A stretch of 64,000 bases of DNA from a virus. The notes below the pieces were generated by a model that was given only the letters and a program-made list of their open reading frames with translations, made no database searches and had not been told where the DNA came from. The position numbers were made by a program, and so were the translations under genes. Shown here piece by piece: positions 9,786-16,963 of this stretch. Every line of letters starts with the position of its first letter. Position 1 is the stretch's first letter. Location: positions 36,243 through 100,242 of the IMG/VR virus record IMGVR_UViG_3300034073_003071. One strand, 5' to 3'.

Positions 9786-10022
9786 ATGAACTTTACTGTC
9801 TATTCAAAACCAGGTTGCCCATATTGTGATAAAGTAAAAGAAGTATTAAACTTGACAAAACAAACGTATGTGGTTTATACTTTAAATGATAACTTTACCA
9901 AAGAAGAATTTTATGCAGAATTTGGTGAAGGATCAACATTCCCACAAGTTTTGTGTGATGATAAAAAAATAGGAGGTTGCGTTGACACGATCAAATTCCT
10001 CAAAGAAAATAAAATTGTCTAG
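9786..10022 (+). CDS. nrdC: Glutaredoxin (NrdC-like)
   Basis: 78-residue thioredoxin-fold protein starting MNFTVYSKPGCPYCDKVKE, with the dithiol CPYC active site at residues 11-14 and the glutathione-site segments STFPQVLCDDKKIGGC. In T4-like phages such proteins are thought to reduce ribonucleotide reductase and other disulfides during nucleotide synthesis. The ATG at 9786 is preferred over an in-frame upstream extension because it aligns with the usual glutaredoxin N-terminus. The gene sits between the glycan island and the small conserved cluster before thyX. Confidence 0.9.
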   Translation: MNFTVYSKPGCPYCDKVKEVLNLTKQTYVVYTLNDNFTKEEFYAEFGEGSTFPQVLCDDKKIGGCVDTIKFLKENKIV

Positions 10023-10028
10023 TAAAGA

Positions 10029-10036
10029 TATAAATA
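10029..10036 (+). promoter_or_regulatory. T4-type late promoter box TATAAATA
   Basis: Exact match to the T4 late -10 element (recognised in T4 by gp55-RNA polymerase). It lies just after the glutaredoxin stop and before the cluster of small structured sequence and the 10222 membrane gene. The distance to the first good start is long, so the transcript would carry a structured leader. Confidence 0.6.
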
Positions 10037-10045
10037 ACTCAGAGT

Positions 10046-10065
10046 CCCATGATATTAATCGTGGG
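10046..10065 (+). other. Stem-loop at the 5' end of a predicted late transcript
   Basis: CCCATGAT pairs with ATCGTGGG (eight pairs, one G-U) around a four-base loop, starting ten bases after the TATAAATA box. A second imperfect stem, AAACCGTTT with AAATGGTTT, spans 10105-10138. They could protect or regulate the late messenger RNA; neither has a U-tract. Confidence 0.4.
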
Positions 10066-10081
10066 TTTGATATTATACTTA

Positions 10082-10228
10082 ATGGAGGAAAGAAAAAGCA
10101 AACCAAACCGTTTCATATCATTTTCGAGAAAATGGTTTGCTTTCTCAATCGGGAGACGACCATTCATTTCGAGTTTTTCTTTAATACTAGAAAGAAATAA
10201 AGTAGTTTTCCGGAGAAACACATGTTAG
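10082..10228 (+). CDS. Possible small basic protein
   Basis: 48-residue open frame, MEERKSKPNRFISFSRKW onward, with a very basic, aromatic composition (SIGRRPFISSFS). It ends by overlapping the start of the membrane protein gene by seven bases, as real neighbours here often do. No clear ribosome site precedes the ATG, and a competing frame runs through the same stretch from a TTG at 9982. Treat it as tentative. Confidence 0.35.
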   Translation: MEERKSKPNRFISFSRKWFAFSIGRRPFISSFSLILERNKVVFRRNTC

Positions 10229-10446
10229 CACCCAGCTTAGTATTTGGTTCATTTTTAACCATATTATTTTTTATAGTTGGACTATTAGCGGGATGGGTTG
10301 CCAGAGAGTATATGTTAAATTATCAGGAAGTTCCGAAAATGCATCCTGAATTTTATGATAATCATGGGAATGTTATTCCCGACGAAGTAATTGCATTTAG
10401 ATTTGATAATAACTATGACTACGATGACACAGAAGACGAAGAATAA
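10222..10446 (+). CDS. Small single-pass membrane protein
   Basis: 74 residues with a GGAG ribosome site ten bases before the ATG. Residues about 7-28 (VFGSFLTILFFIVGLLAGWV) form one clear transmembrane helix. The remaining soluble tail is acidic and ends DDTEDEE. Function unknown; a membrane-anchored accessory of the host envelope is possible. It overlaps the next gene by 32 bases. Confidence 0.7.
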   Translation: MLAPSLVFGSFLTILFFIVGLLAGWVAREYMLNYQEVPKMHPEFYDNHGNVIPDEVIAFRFDNNYDYDDTEDEE

Positions 10447-11035
10447 CGTCTCAGCACAAAAAGAAAAAATTAATTCAAAAAAGGTAGTTGTTGAAAAACC
10501 AATTACCGAACTTCCTGCAAATCCATTTGCATTTGAAGTTTTAAATTTAATTTCCAAACAAAGAAGTAATTCTAAAAAAATTGAACTTTTAACGAAGTAT
10601 TCTGACGATTCTTTAAAAACTATTTTTATTTGGAATTTTGATGAGAGTATTATTTCGCTTCTTCCTCCAGGAGAAGTTCCATATTCTAGCGTAAGTGAAC
10701 AAAATTCTTTCAGTGGAACAATCAGTGATAAAATTAGTGATGCTGTTGGAAAAATGAATGAAATGGGATCTGCATCATTGGGATCTCAAGATCAAGGATA
10801 CTCTTCTATTCGTAAAGAATATTCTAAATTTTACAATTTTGTAAAAGGTGGTAATGATAGCTTGAGTTCTCTTCGTAGAGAAACAATGTTTATCAACATT
10901 TTGCAAGGATTGCATCCTCTTGAAGCTGAAATACTTTGTTTGGTTAAAGATAAGAAATTAGAAACAAAATATAAAATTACAAAAGAAATTGTTTCACAAG
11001 CTTACCCAGATATTATTTGGGGTGGAAGATCTTGA
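10415..11035 (+). CDS. Conserved phage protein of unknown function
   Basis: 206 residues from the first of two neighbouring ATGs (10415 and 10424). After a basic start comes NPFAFEVLNLISKQRSNSKK, then FIWNFDESIISLLPPGEVPY, a Ser/Gly linker, and a helical C-terminal half (SSLRRETMFINILQGLHPLE, AEILCLVKDKKLETKYKI) ending PDIIWGGRS. I believe this belongs to an uncharacterised family of T4-like cyanophages, but no enzymatic motif is visible. It is embedded in a translationally coupled run from 10222 to 11376. Confidence 0.65.
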   Translation: MTTMTQKTKNNVSAQKEKINSKKVVVEKPITELPANPFAFEVLNLISKQRSNSKKIELLTKYSDDSLKTIFIWNFDESIISLLPPGEVPYSSVSEQNSFSGTISDKISDAVGKMNEMGSASLGSQDQGYSSIRKEYSKFYNFVKGGNDSLSSLRRETMFINILQGLHPLEAEILCLVKDKKLETKYKITKEIVSQAYPDIIWGGRS

Positions 11036-11376
11036 GGAAAGAATTAGTAAAAACTAAGGAGGAACTTGATGTTGTGGAATGGACAACTGAAGAAAAAACA
11101 AATTTACCTCCTAAGTATGGATGTCAGATTTTAGTTGAAAATGCCTCATATGAAGAACAAAGAGATACTTCTTTTCCTACTGATGCACATTTAGTATATT
11201 ACATTGTAAATGAAAAATCCTATGTTGATGTGTGCAGGGGAACTAGAGTAAAAATTTTTGATTTGTATTATGATAAATTTGGTTCTGGTGCAATCAAAAA
11301 AATATATTGGGGATATGGGAGAGTTAATCCTAAAATTTGGGGATATAAAGCACCCGAAAAGAAAAAAAGAAAGTAA
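11032..11376 (+). CDS. Conserved hypothetical protein
   Basis: 114 residues. The most likely start is TTG at 11032, overlapping the upstream stop as TTGA with a GGGTGG stretch before it; another TTG at 11017 would add five residues. The beta-rich body is PPKYGCQILVENASYEEQRD, HLVYYIVNEKSYVDVCRG, TRVKIFDLYYDKFG, ending in a lysine tail. I do not recognise the fold. It closes the operon before the promoter at 11461. Confidence 0.6.
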   Translation: MRKELVKTKEELDVVEWTTEEKTNLPPKYGCQILVENASYEEQRDTSFPTDAHLVYYIVNEKSYVDVCRGTRVKIFDLYYDKFGSGAIKKIYWGYGRVNPKIWGYKAPEKKKRK

Positions 11377-11460
11377 TTTTCCAAAAGCTGGAAAAAAAAT
11401 TCGCCAAAATTTTTTCGCACGAAGGTTTTTTAAAATTGTAACATCTTATACATAAAAAGC

Positions 11461-11489
11461 TTGCTATATAGATTGAATAGGGTTATAAT
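11461..11489 (+). promoter_or_regulatory. Sigma70-type promoter TTGCTA-N17-TATAAT
   Basis: A -35-like TTGCTA and a perfect TATAAT -10 box separated by 17 bases. It lies in the 367-base stretch after the 11376 stop and would drive the micro-ORF cluster at 11552-11976 up to the terminator at 11982. Confidence 0.75.
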
Positions 11490-11525
11490 AATCCTCTAAC
11501 GTTCATCCCTTTGGGACGGAAGTAA

Positions 11526-11547
11526 GCCGACTCGGAACGGATCGTTC
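11526..11547 (+). repeat. Leader element, copy 1 (GCCGACT..GGAACG)
   Basis: GCCGACTCGGAACGGATCG immediately before the 50-residue ORF; a related GCCGACTGAAGGAACGCTC occurs at 11696-11714 before the next ORF. The shared GCCGACT and GGAACG parts suggest a repeated translation leader or processing site. A small CCCTTTGGG hairpin (about 11507-11515) precedes it. Confidence 0.5.
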
Positions 11548-11551
11548 ATCT

Positions 11552-11704
11552 ATGGAAACACTCATTCTGACATGCTTACAAGCACACTTAATTGCTGGGA
11601 GAGTTCATCAACAGAACATTTCCAAACAGGTAAAGAATGATTTAATTTGGGAAATAAAACAGATCTCTCCAAAGGAGTGTAAAATAGACGCAAAAGCCGA
11701 CTGA
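11552..11704 (+). CDS. Small conserved-looking protein METLILTC
   Basis: 50 residues: METLILTCLQAHLIAGRVHQ, then an amphipathic stretch NISKQVKNDLIWEIKQI. It fills most of the otherwise empty stretch between the 11376 stop and 11744, lies behind a consensus promoter, and has a GGAACG leader. I believe similar METLILTC micro-proteins occur in cyanomyoviruses; no function can be given. Confidence 0.6.
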   Translation: METLILTCLQAHLIAGRVHQQNISKQVKNDLIWEIKQISPKECKIDAKAD

Positions 11705-11714
11705 AGGAACGCTC
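11696..11714 (+). repeat. Leader element, copy 2 (GCCGACTGAAGGAACG)
   Basis: Second copy of the GCCGACT..GGAACG element, overlapping the stop codon of the 50-residue ORF and lying about 30 bases before the 44-residue ORF. Confidence 0.5.
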
Positions 11715-11743
11715 TTTAACCTAAACCATTAAGGAGAAACCTA

Positions 11744-11878
11744 ATGTCTAAAGTCGTATATCGCGGTGTCGAATATGATACCGAAGTTCGTCGCCAGCAA
11801 CAGCAGGCACAACAGCAACCCCAACAATACAACGAAACCTATCGTGGTGTTAAGTTTGTGAAGGAGGGGCAAAAATGA
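11744..11878 (+). CDS. DUF4278-like micro-protein with paired YRGV motifs
   Basis: 44 residues with an AAGGAG ribosome site eight bases upstream. It carries VVYRGVEYD near the start and TYRGVKFVK near the end, separated by a Gln-rich linker (RRQQQQAQQQPQQY). The YRGVxY element is typical of DUF4278, a small family of cyanobacteria, so this is a host-like trait. The role is unknown. Its stop overlaps the next ATG. Confidence 0.65.
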   Translation: MSKVVYRGVEYDTEVRRQQQQAQQQPQQYNETYRGVKFVKEGQK

Positions 11879-11976
11879 ATACTTACTTCGTTCGATATTT
11901 AAAAAGAAAAGCAAAGAAGGAACAACTCCTTCATAATGCACAACTGAATATGGCAAAGCAACCACAAATTGCTTGA
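11875..11976 (+). CDS. 33-residue basic peptide
   Basis: MNTYFVRYLKRKAKKEQLLH onward, starting within the preceding stop (ATGA) after a strong GGAGG. Short, basic and helical; directly followed by a strong terminator, which supports it as the last cistron of the unit. No function is known. Confidence 0.55.
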   Translation: MNTYFVRYLKRKAKKEQLLHNAQLNMAKQPQIA

Positions 11977-11981
11977 TTTGG

Positions 11982-12008
11982 GAGGGGACTTGATCCCCTC
12001 TTTTTTTT
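11982..12008 (+). terminator. Rho-independent terminator
   Basis: GAGGGGA pairs with TCCCCTC around a five-base loop and is followed by eight T. It ends the micro-ORF unit. A -10-like box follows within two bases of the T-run. Confidence 0.92.
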
Positions 12009-12009
12009 A

Positions 12010-12018
12010 TGCTAAAAT
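12010..12018 (+). promoter_or_regulatory. Extended -10 promoter TGCTAAAAT after the terminator
   Basis: TGC followed by TAAAAT (one mismatch to TATAAT), 21 bases before the ATG at 12040. The layout (terminator, then -10 box, then start at 21-25 bases) is the same as at 54410 and in the 58-62 kb cassettes. Confidence 0.5.
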
Positions 12019-12039
12019 GAATTGAAGTAACTATAAAGT

Positions 12040-12192
12040 ATGGACAAAGAAAAACTAAAACTTATTGTTCGTAATCTTGAATTACTGATTGATTCTTTGA
12101 AAGTAGAAATTTACTCTGATACTTCTGCATCTAAAGCACCAAAAAGAGTTATTGATGATTATGACGAAATTTTCGAGGAATATGACAACTAG
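12040..12192 (+). CDS. Small helical protein upstream of thyX
   Basis: 50 residues, MDKEKLKLIVRNLELLIDSL onward, with an acidic C-terminus (DDYDEIFEEYDN). It is predicted to be a helical hairpin or coiled coil. It overlaps the next start by 11 bases and lies behind the extended -10 box at 12010. No function recognised. Confidence 0.65.
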   Translation: MDKEKLKLIVRNLELLIDSLKVEIYSDTSASKAPKRVIDDYDEIFEEYDN

Positions 12193-12352
12193 TAGAGCAA
12201 AAAAACTGGTTAAACTTCTGGAAAGAATGTTGAAACAAGATCATCTATTTTCAGAAGAGCAACTGGTAGAAATCAAACAACAAATGCGAGTAGTAAAACA
12301 AGAACTTGCAGAATTTGAGACACAAACATCAAAAGGATTTGGAAAGAAATGA
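12182..12352 (+). CDS. Small helical protein upstream of thyX (second)
   Basis: 56 residues from the ATG at 12182, which has GAGG seven bases upstream. Basic N-terminal helix (SRAKKLVKLLERMLKQDH) and a second helix (EEQLVEIKQQMRVVKQELAE). The stop overlaps the thyX start (ATGA). Possibly a partner of the previous protein; unknown function. Confidence 0.65.
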   Translation: MTTSRAKKLVKLLERMLKQDHLFSEEQLVEIKQQMRVVKQELAEFETQTSKGFGKK

Positions 12353-13101
12353 AACCCATTAAAGCAAAAGACCTTCTTGAACTGGATAAAAGACTTGAAG
12401 TTGTAAAACTTCAGGGATACCCAATCCCAGAACAAGTTATTTGGCAGGCAGGAAAGGGCGATTATTCTGAAGTTCCGATTCATAATGTTCCAGTTCCCAA
12501 CCATCATGAATGTGGTCAGTGGATTGTTGAACAATTGTTAGCTAATGAGAGGGGGCATTGGGGTCCAATTGAGCACCCTGGCATTACTTTTTCTTGTGCT
12601 GGATTTGTTCATAATGTTATCGTTCAGGCAAGAACTCATCGTATCGGAACCAGTTGGGATGTTCAGTCTCAGCGTTACACTGGAAAACGTGTTCTTAAAG
12701 TTGCCAAGCGTGAACTCCATGTTGAGGAAGTCTTCTACGTGCGCCCTCAGGGGTACTACACTAACCGTAAGGGTAAGAAGTATGAATGGGCCGAAGAGCA
12801 CCGACAACGCAAGTTAGAGCGCATTTTGAGTGAGTGTGAGGAGTATGCTGATTACTATGAGCAGGGTATGTGTGAAGAGCATATTCGGGATTATCTTCCT
12901 CAGGCAATTCGTCAGAACTTTGTAGTCTCATTTAATCTTCGTTCAGTTCTTCACTTTATGGATCTTCGTTCTAAACTTGATGCTCAAATTGAAATTCAAG
13001 CACTTTGTGATGCAATTGCTCCCGAACTTCAAAAATGGTCTCCTAATGTTTGGAGGTATTATGAAGAGAAGCGTCTTCACAAGGCACGTTTGAGTCCATA
13101 A
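12349..13101 (+). CDS. thyX: Flavin-dependent thymidylate synthase ThyX
   Basis: 250 residues, typical for ThyX, which methylates dUMP to dTMP using methylene-tetrahydrofolate, FAD and NADPH. The signature region at about 94-110 reads ARTHRIGTSWDVQSQRY, the phage/cyanobacterial form of the ThyX motif with the nucleotide-binding Arg and the conserved Ser. The C-terminal FNLRSVLHFMDLRSKLDAQ gives the second substrate-binding block (RSxxHFxxxR). It is coupled by ATGA to the helical protein upstream. Together with glutaredoxin it supplies deoxynucleotides for phage replication. Confidence 0.95.
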   Translation: MKPIKAKDLLELDKRLEVVKLQGYPIPEQVIWQAGKGDYSEVPIHNVPVPNHHECGQWIVEQLLANERGHWGPIEHPGITFSCAGFVHNVIVQARTHRIGTSWDVQSQRYTGKRVLKVAKRELHVEEVFYVRPQGYYTNRKGKKYEWAEEHRQRKLERILSECEEYADYYEQGMCEEHIRDYLPQAIRQNFVVSFNLRSVLHFMDLRSKLDAQIEIQALCDAIAPELQKWSPNVWRYYEEKRLHKARLSP

Positions 13102-13104
13102 ATA
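13097..13104 (+). promoter_or_regulatory. Late promoter box CATAAATA
   Basis: ATAAATA overlapping the thyX stop, 24 bases before the ATG at 13129; one mismatch from the T4 late consensus. Confidence 0.5.
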
Positions 13105-13128
13105 TTTTTGTGTTGATTTTGTAACTTT

Positions 13129-13371
13129 ATGGCAATATATCCAATTATTAACAAAGAGACTGGTGAGAAAAAAGTCATTGAGATGAGTGTTAATGATATT
13201 ATGCAGTGGTATAAAGACAATCCTGAATGGAAAAGGGATTGGTCTGAAGGATGTGCTACTCCAGGAGAAGTTGGTGATTGGAGGAATAAACTAACCTCCA
13301 AGCATCCTTCGTGGAATACCGTCCTAGAAAAAGCATCAAAAGCACCAGGTTCAACTGTTAAGAAACTCTAA
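13129..13371 (+). CDS. Conserved small phage protein upstream of phoH
   Basis: 80 residues, MAIYPIINKETGEKKVIEMS, then a Trp-rich part WYKDNPEWKRDWSEGCATPG and EVGDWRNKL, ending KASKAPGSTVKKL. I believe this occurs beside phoH in cyanophages, where the late box suggests virion-time expression. No catalytic motif is visible. Confidence 0.65.
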   Translation: MAIYPIINKETGEKKVIEMSVNDIMQWYKDNPEWKRDWSEGCATPGEVGDWRNKLTSKHPSWNTVLEKASKAPGSTVKKL

Positions 13372-13372
13372 T

Positions 13373-14125
13373 ATGGCAAGAAGAAAAAGAACAGAGCAAC
13401 CAATCGGAGTTGGTCTTACTACTCGTCAAACAAAGCGTAAAAAAACATTGAGTTCTGAATATCTAATTGATATAGAACCACTTACAGAAAATCAAAGAAA
13501 ACTTTTTGAATCTTATTCGGAACAAAAGCATATAGTTGCTTATGGTTGCGCAGGAACAGGTAAAACTTTTATCACACTTTACAATGCTTTATGTGAAGTT
13601 TTGGATGAAAGATCTCCATATGAAAAAATTTATTTGGTTCGTTCATTAGTTGCTACACGGGAAATTGGCTTTCTTCCTGGTTCATATGATGATAAGTCAG
13701 ATATTTATCAAATTCCCTATAAGAATATGGTAAAATATATGTTCCAACTTTCAAGCGATGCGGAGTTTGAGATGCTCTATGGAAATCTCAAATCGCAGGA
13801 AACGATTAAGTTCTGGTCAACTTCTTTTCTTCGTGGAACAACATTAGATAATGCAATTATCATCGTGGATGAGTTTCAAAATTGCACAATGCATGAATTG
13901 GATTCTATTATTACTCGTGTCGGTGAAAGTTCAAAAATTATGTTTTGTGGAGATGCAACCCAATCCGATTTGCAAAAAACAAACGAGCGAAATGGTATCA
14001 TAGATTTTATGACAGTATTGCGAAAAATGCCATCTTTTGATATAATTGAGTTTGGTGTAGACGATATTGTTCGTTCTGGACTTGTTAAAGAATACATTGT
14101 TGCAAAAATGGATGCTGGTTTTTGA
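13373..14125 (+). CDS. phoH: PhoH-like P-loop ATPase
   Basis: 250 residues. Walker A is GCAGTGKT at 58-65, preceded by the PhoH-type element LTENQRKLFESY, and Walker B is IIIVDEFQN near 163. FCGDATQSDL follows as motif III. Members of this family are phosphate-stress proteins in bacteria with helicase-like folds and are widespread in cyanophages; their phage role is not settled. The stop overlaps the next ATG. Confidence 0.93.
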   Translation: MARRKRTEQPIGVGLTTRQTKRKKTLSSEYLIDIEPLTENQRKLFESYSEQKHIVAYGCAGTGKTFITLYNALCEVLDERSPYEKIYLVRSLVATREIGFLPGSYDDKSDIYQIPYKNMVKYMFQLSSDAEFEMLYGNLKSQETIKFWSTSFLRGTTLDNAIIIVDEFQNCTMHELDSIITRVGESSKIMFCGDATQSDLQKTNERNGIIDFMTVLRKMPSFDIIEFGVDDIVRSGLVKEYIVAKMDAGF

Positions 14126-14805
14126 TGTTTAATCATATTGATATTGAACTCCCACAGTTGGAGCGTGAAACAATCGATGGCGTAAGATATTACAAAGTCC
14201 CTGACGCAGAAGAACTTCTCCGACTGGTCTCCATCACTTCGGTGACCAGTCATTTTAATAAAGAAATTTTTGTTAAATGGCGTAAAAAAGTCGGTGAAGA
14301 AGAAGCAGATAAGATTACTCGGCAGGCAACTAGTCGGGGAACTGATATGCATACTTTAGTTGAGCATCTTTTAAAAAACGAAGACCTTCCATCAGTTCAA
14401 CCTCTTTCTGAGTTTTTATTTAAAATTGCAAAACCAGAACTCAATCGTATAAATAATATTTACGCCCTTGAGGGGTCCCTATATAGTAAGCAACTGGGAA
14501 TCGCGGGAACAGTTGATTGTATTGCCGAATATAATGGTGAGTTAGCGATAATCGACTTTAAGACTTCTAAAAAACCAAAACCACGTGAGTGGATTGAGCA
14601 TTATTTTGTTCAGTGTATGGCATATGGATGTATGCTTTACGAATTGACTGGAATTTCAGTCAAAAAACTTGTAATCATTATGGCTTGCGAAAATGGAGAA
14701 TGTATCGTTTATGAAGAATATGACAAATCAAAATACATCAAACTACTCACCCAATATATTAGAAAGTTTGTTAGAGATAAATTGGAACTCTATGGAAACG
14801 AATAA
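14125..14805 (+). CDS. PD-(D/E)XK family exonuclease (RecB-like)
   Basis: 226 residues from the ATG at 14125, sharing one base with the phoH stop (TGATG). The nuclease core is seen as TSRGTDMHTLVEHLL (active-site His and Glu region), GIAGTVDCIAEYNGELAIIDFKTSK with the D...DxK triad around residue 131-150, and HYFVQCMAYGCMLYE with the Gln-Tyr helix. This is the RecB/Cas4-like exonuclease arrangement. It lies directly before gp33 and probably acts in replication or recombination. Confidence 0.75.
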   Translation: MFNHIDIELPQLERETIDGVRYYKVPDAEELLRLVSITSVTSHFNKEIFVKWRKKVGEEEADKITRQATSRGTDMHTLVEHLLKNEDLPSVQPLSEFLFKIAKPELNRINNIYALEGSLYSKQLGIAGTVDCIAEYNGELAIIDFKTSKKPKPREWIEHYFVQCMAYGCMLYELTGISVKKLVIIMACENGECIVYEEYDKSKYIKLLTQYIRKFVRDKLELYGNE

Positions 14806-15052
14806 AGAATTAGAAAAAGCAATAGAAAATAAATTTTTAACACCTTCTAAGTTTGCTCTTGAAATTGAAAAAATTGTTGCTGAAGAAAATTTTAACTATA
14901 TTGATGCAATTGTTCATTATTGCGAAATCAATAATCTTGAAGTAGAATCAGTTACGAAACTCATTTCAAAACCTTTGAAAGAAAGATTAAAGTGGGACGC
15001 AACTCGTCTTAACTTTATGAAAAAAACTTCGAGAGCACGACTTCCACTATGA
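14792..15052 (+). CDS. 33: Late-transcription coactivator, gp33-like
   Basis: 86 residues from the ATG at 14792, inside the end of the nuclease gene. An acidic helical protein: KELEKAIENKFLTPSKFALE, FNYIDAIVHYCEINNLEVES, SVTKLISKPLKERLK and a final RLNFMKKTSRARLPL. T4 gp33 bridges RNA polymerase and the sliding clamp at late promoters; size, the PLKxRLK-type middle and synteny (33-59-32) support the match. The late boxes in this window are its presumed sites of action. Confidence 0.65.
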   Translation: METNKELEKAIENKFLTPSKFALEIEKIVAEENFNYIDAIVHYCEINNLEVESVTKLISKPLKERLKWDATRLNFMKKTSRARLPL

Positions 15053-15639
15053 GTCCTTTTGAGACATATCAAACTTATCTTTCTATGAAAAGTCATTTTA
15101 CTAATAGTAAATATGACTTTTTTAAATATGGGGGTAAATCTAGAGCAACCGTTACTTCTTTTAACAAACGGCGCGATAAATATTTTTTTGAGAAGACAAG
15201 TCGCAAGTATTCTGATAAAGAAGTCGTAGATTTTTTAGTATCAAACTTTGTAGCATCGGATTCCCCTAGCAACTTATGGATTGGAGAAATTATCAATTCT
15301 GGAGAAAGGACCTACGCAGATTGGATGCGGAGACAGCAGAGTTTGACTTACTTGTTCAAAGAACAATCAACGGAATTGTTCTCCGAAAGCGAATTGGAAA
15401 CTGTGTTCAACTGCTCCAAAGGACATCCTATAGTCCTCAAAAGATTTCTAAGCGGGAAATTATCACCAGAAACATTCGTAATTTACGACAAAATATTTTC
15501 AATCGTAAAAGATTTTGACAAGAAACTGTTGGATCCCGTATGGGAAACTGTTAGTTTAAAGATTAAAAAGTATTCTTCGTTTCTAAATATTGATGTATTT
15601 CAGTACAAAAAAATTTTAAGGGAAATCATAGATGAGTAA
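15049..15639 (+). CDS. 59: gp59-like loader of the replicative helicase
   Basis: 196 residues, ATGA-coupled to gp33. It starts MSPFETYQTYLSMKSHFT, and KYDFFKYGGKSR is the recognisable opening of T4 gp59 homologues. Later come FVSN-like segments (VVDFLVSNFVASDSPSNLW) and helical ETFVIYDKIFSIVKDFDKK. gp59 loads gp41 helicase onto gp32-coated single-stranded DNA, fitting its place two genes before gp32. Confidence 0.82.
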   Translation: MSPFETYQTYLSMKSHFTNSKYDFFKYGGKSRATVTSFNKRRDKYFFEKTSRKYSDKEVVDFLVSNFVASDSPSNLWIGEIINSGERTYADWMRRQQSLTYLFKEQSTELFSESELETVFNCSKGHPIVLKRFLSGKLSPETFVIYDKIFSIVKDFDKKLLDPVWETVSLKIKKYSSFLNIDVFQYKKILREIIDE

Positions 15640-15964
15640 CTTTTTTGACTCCGATATTATTCAAGACGAATTGAAAGAAATCAATAAGTTGCAAGAAGAG
15701 ATTTACGGTAGTATTCTCACTTTTGGTGGAATGACCCGCGAAACAAAACTGGAACATATTGAAAAACTTGAAATCTTGTTAGAAAAACAAAGAGTGATGT
15801 ACACTAGATTATCCCTTTCAGATGATCCAAAGGCGGTCGAAATGAAAGAGAACCTACGCAAATCAGTTGCACTGATGGGTTTCCCACCAGAAACTGATAT
15901 GAATATATTATTCTGTAGTATGAATAAAACAATCGAATCTCTCAAGCAATATATTGACCTCTGA
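15632..15964 (+). CDS. DUF1825 family protein
   Basis: 110-residue helical protein starting MSNFFDSDIIQDELKEIN. FFDSxIVQxE and the following EEIYGSILTFGGMTRETKLE and EKLEILLEKQRVMYTRLSLS fit DUF1825, otherwise found mainly in cyanobacteria and their phages. The function is unknown. It lies between gp59 and gp32, overlapping gp59 by eight bases, and points to a cyanobacterial host. Confidence 0.75.
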   Translation: MSNFFDSDIIQDELKEINKLQEEIYGSILTFGGMTRETKLEHIEKLEILLEKQRVMYTRLSLSDDPKAVEMKENLRKSVALMGFPPETDMNILFCSMNKTIESLKQYIDL

Positions 15965-15982
15965 GAGCATCTTTGCTATAAT
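15954..15982 (+). promoter_or_regulatory. Strong promoter for gp32: TTGACC-N17-TGCTATAAT
   Basis: TTGACC and TATAAT separated by exactly 17 bases, with an extended -10 (TGC before TATAAT). It lies 43 bases before the gp32 start and gives gp32 its own transcription, independent of the upstream operon. Confidence 0.85.
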
Positions 15983-16025
15983 ATCTAAGTAAATCACTCG
16001 AATCCAATTTATCCGAGGTAATCTA

Positions 16026-16955
16026 ATGGGCTTTGCCGATCTTAAAAAACAATCTAAACTGGGCTCTCTGACCGCCAAACTGGTCAAAGAAGTCGAAAAA
16101 ATGAATACCACCAATAGTTCTTCTGACGAACGTGTATGGAAGTTAGACGTAGATAAAAGTGGTAATGGTTTCGCAGTAATTCGTTTTCTTCCTGCTCCTG
16201 ATGGGGAAGATCTTCCGTTTGTAAAGCTTTATAGCCACGCATTCCAAGGCACTGGTGGTTGGTATATTGAAAACTCCTTAACCACTATCGGCCAAAAAGA
16301 TCCAGTTTCTGAATATAACACTCAACTCTGGAACAATGGAACTGATGCTGGTAAAGAATTAGCGCGTAAGCAAAAGCGCAAATTAACTTATATTAGCAAC
16401 ATTTATGTTGTGAAGGATCCTGCTAATCCCGAAAACGAAGGTAAAGTCTTTCTCTTTAAGTACGGTAAAAAAATCTTTGACAAACTGACTGCAGCTATGC
16501 AACCCGAGTTTGAAGATGAAGAAGCAATTGATCCTTTTGACTTCTGGCAAGGTGCCAACTTCAAGTTGAAGGCAAAAAATGTTGCTGGTTATCGTAACTA
16601 TGATTCCAGCGAGTTTGCAAATCCCGCTCCTATGCTGGACGATGATGATGCAATGGAAGCGGTATGGAAGAAGCAATATTCACTTGCCGAACTAGTTGCT
16701 GCCGATCAGTTCAAGACTTATGATGAACTGAAAAAGCGTCTTGATTCTGTTCTTGGTTCTAAGTCTTCTGTTCGTTTAGATGAAGAAGTTGAGAATGAGG
16801 AAGAGTATTCTCGTGGTTCTGTGAAGGAACTTGATGATGATCTTCGTTCAGAACTTAACAATCTGAAACCTACTCGACGTGCTTCTGCACCTGTGGAGGA
16901 AGATGAGGATGATGATGCCCTCAGTTATTTTGCAAAACTTGCATCAGACGATTGA
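16026..16955 (+). CDS. 32: Single-stranded DNA-binding protein gp32
   Basis: 309 residues (T4 gp32 has 301). MGFADLKKQSKLGSLTAKLV is the N-terminal cooperativity segment; the OB-fold core follows (WKLDVDKSGNGFAVIRFLPA, KLYSHAFQGTGGWYIENS), then a long acidic tail (DDDLRSELNNLK, EEDEDDDALSYFAKL), as in T4 where the tail recruits replication proteins. A GAGGT ribosome site precedes the ATG. Transcription comes from the promoter at 15954 and ends in the terminator at 16964. Confidence 0.93.
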   Translation: MGFADLKKQSKLGSLTAKLVKEVEKMNTTNSSSDERVWKLDVDKSGNGFAVIRFLPAPDGEDLPFVKLYSHAFQGTGGWYIENSLTTIGQKDPVSEYNTQLWNNGTDAGKELARKQKRKLTYISNIYVVKDPANPENEGKVFLFKYGKKIFDKLTAAMQPEFEDEEAIDPFDFWQGANFKLKAKNVAGYRNYDSSEFANPAPMLDDDDAMEAVWKKQYSLAELVAADQFKTYDELKKRLDSVLGSKSSVRLDEEVENEEEYSRGSVKELDDDLRSELNNLKPTRRASAPVEEDEDDDALSYFAKLASDD

Positions 16956-16963
16956 TTTTGTGC

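Noticed and set aside
9982-10200. 72-residue frame from TTG at 9982 preceded by AGGAGG
   Set aside because: The AGGAGG belongs to the conserved IGG codons of the glutaredoxin, and the protein would overlap it by 41 bases with unlikely composition.
11377-11400. TTTTCCA/TGGAAAA inverted repeat as terminator after the 11376 gene
   Set aside because: On the plus strand it is followed by A rather than T residues, so it lacks the terminator tract in the needed direction.
15093-15945. Minus-strand frames within gp59 and DUF1825
   Set aside because: Shadows of the conserved plus-strand genes gp59 and DUF1825.
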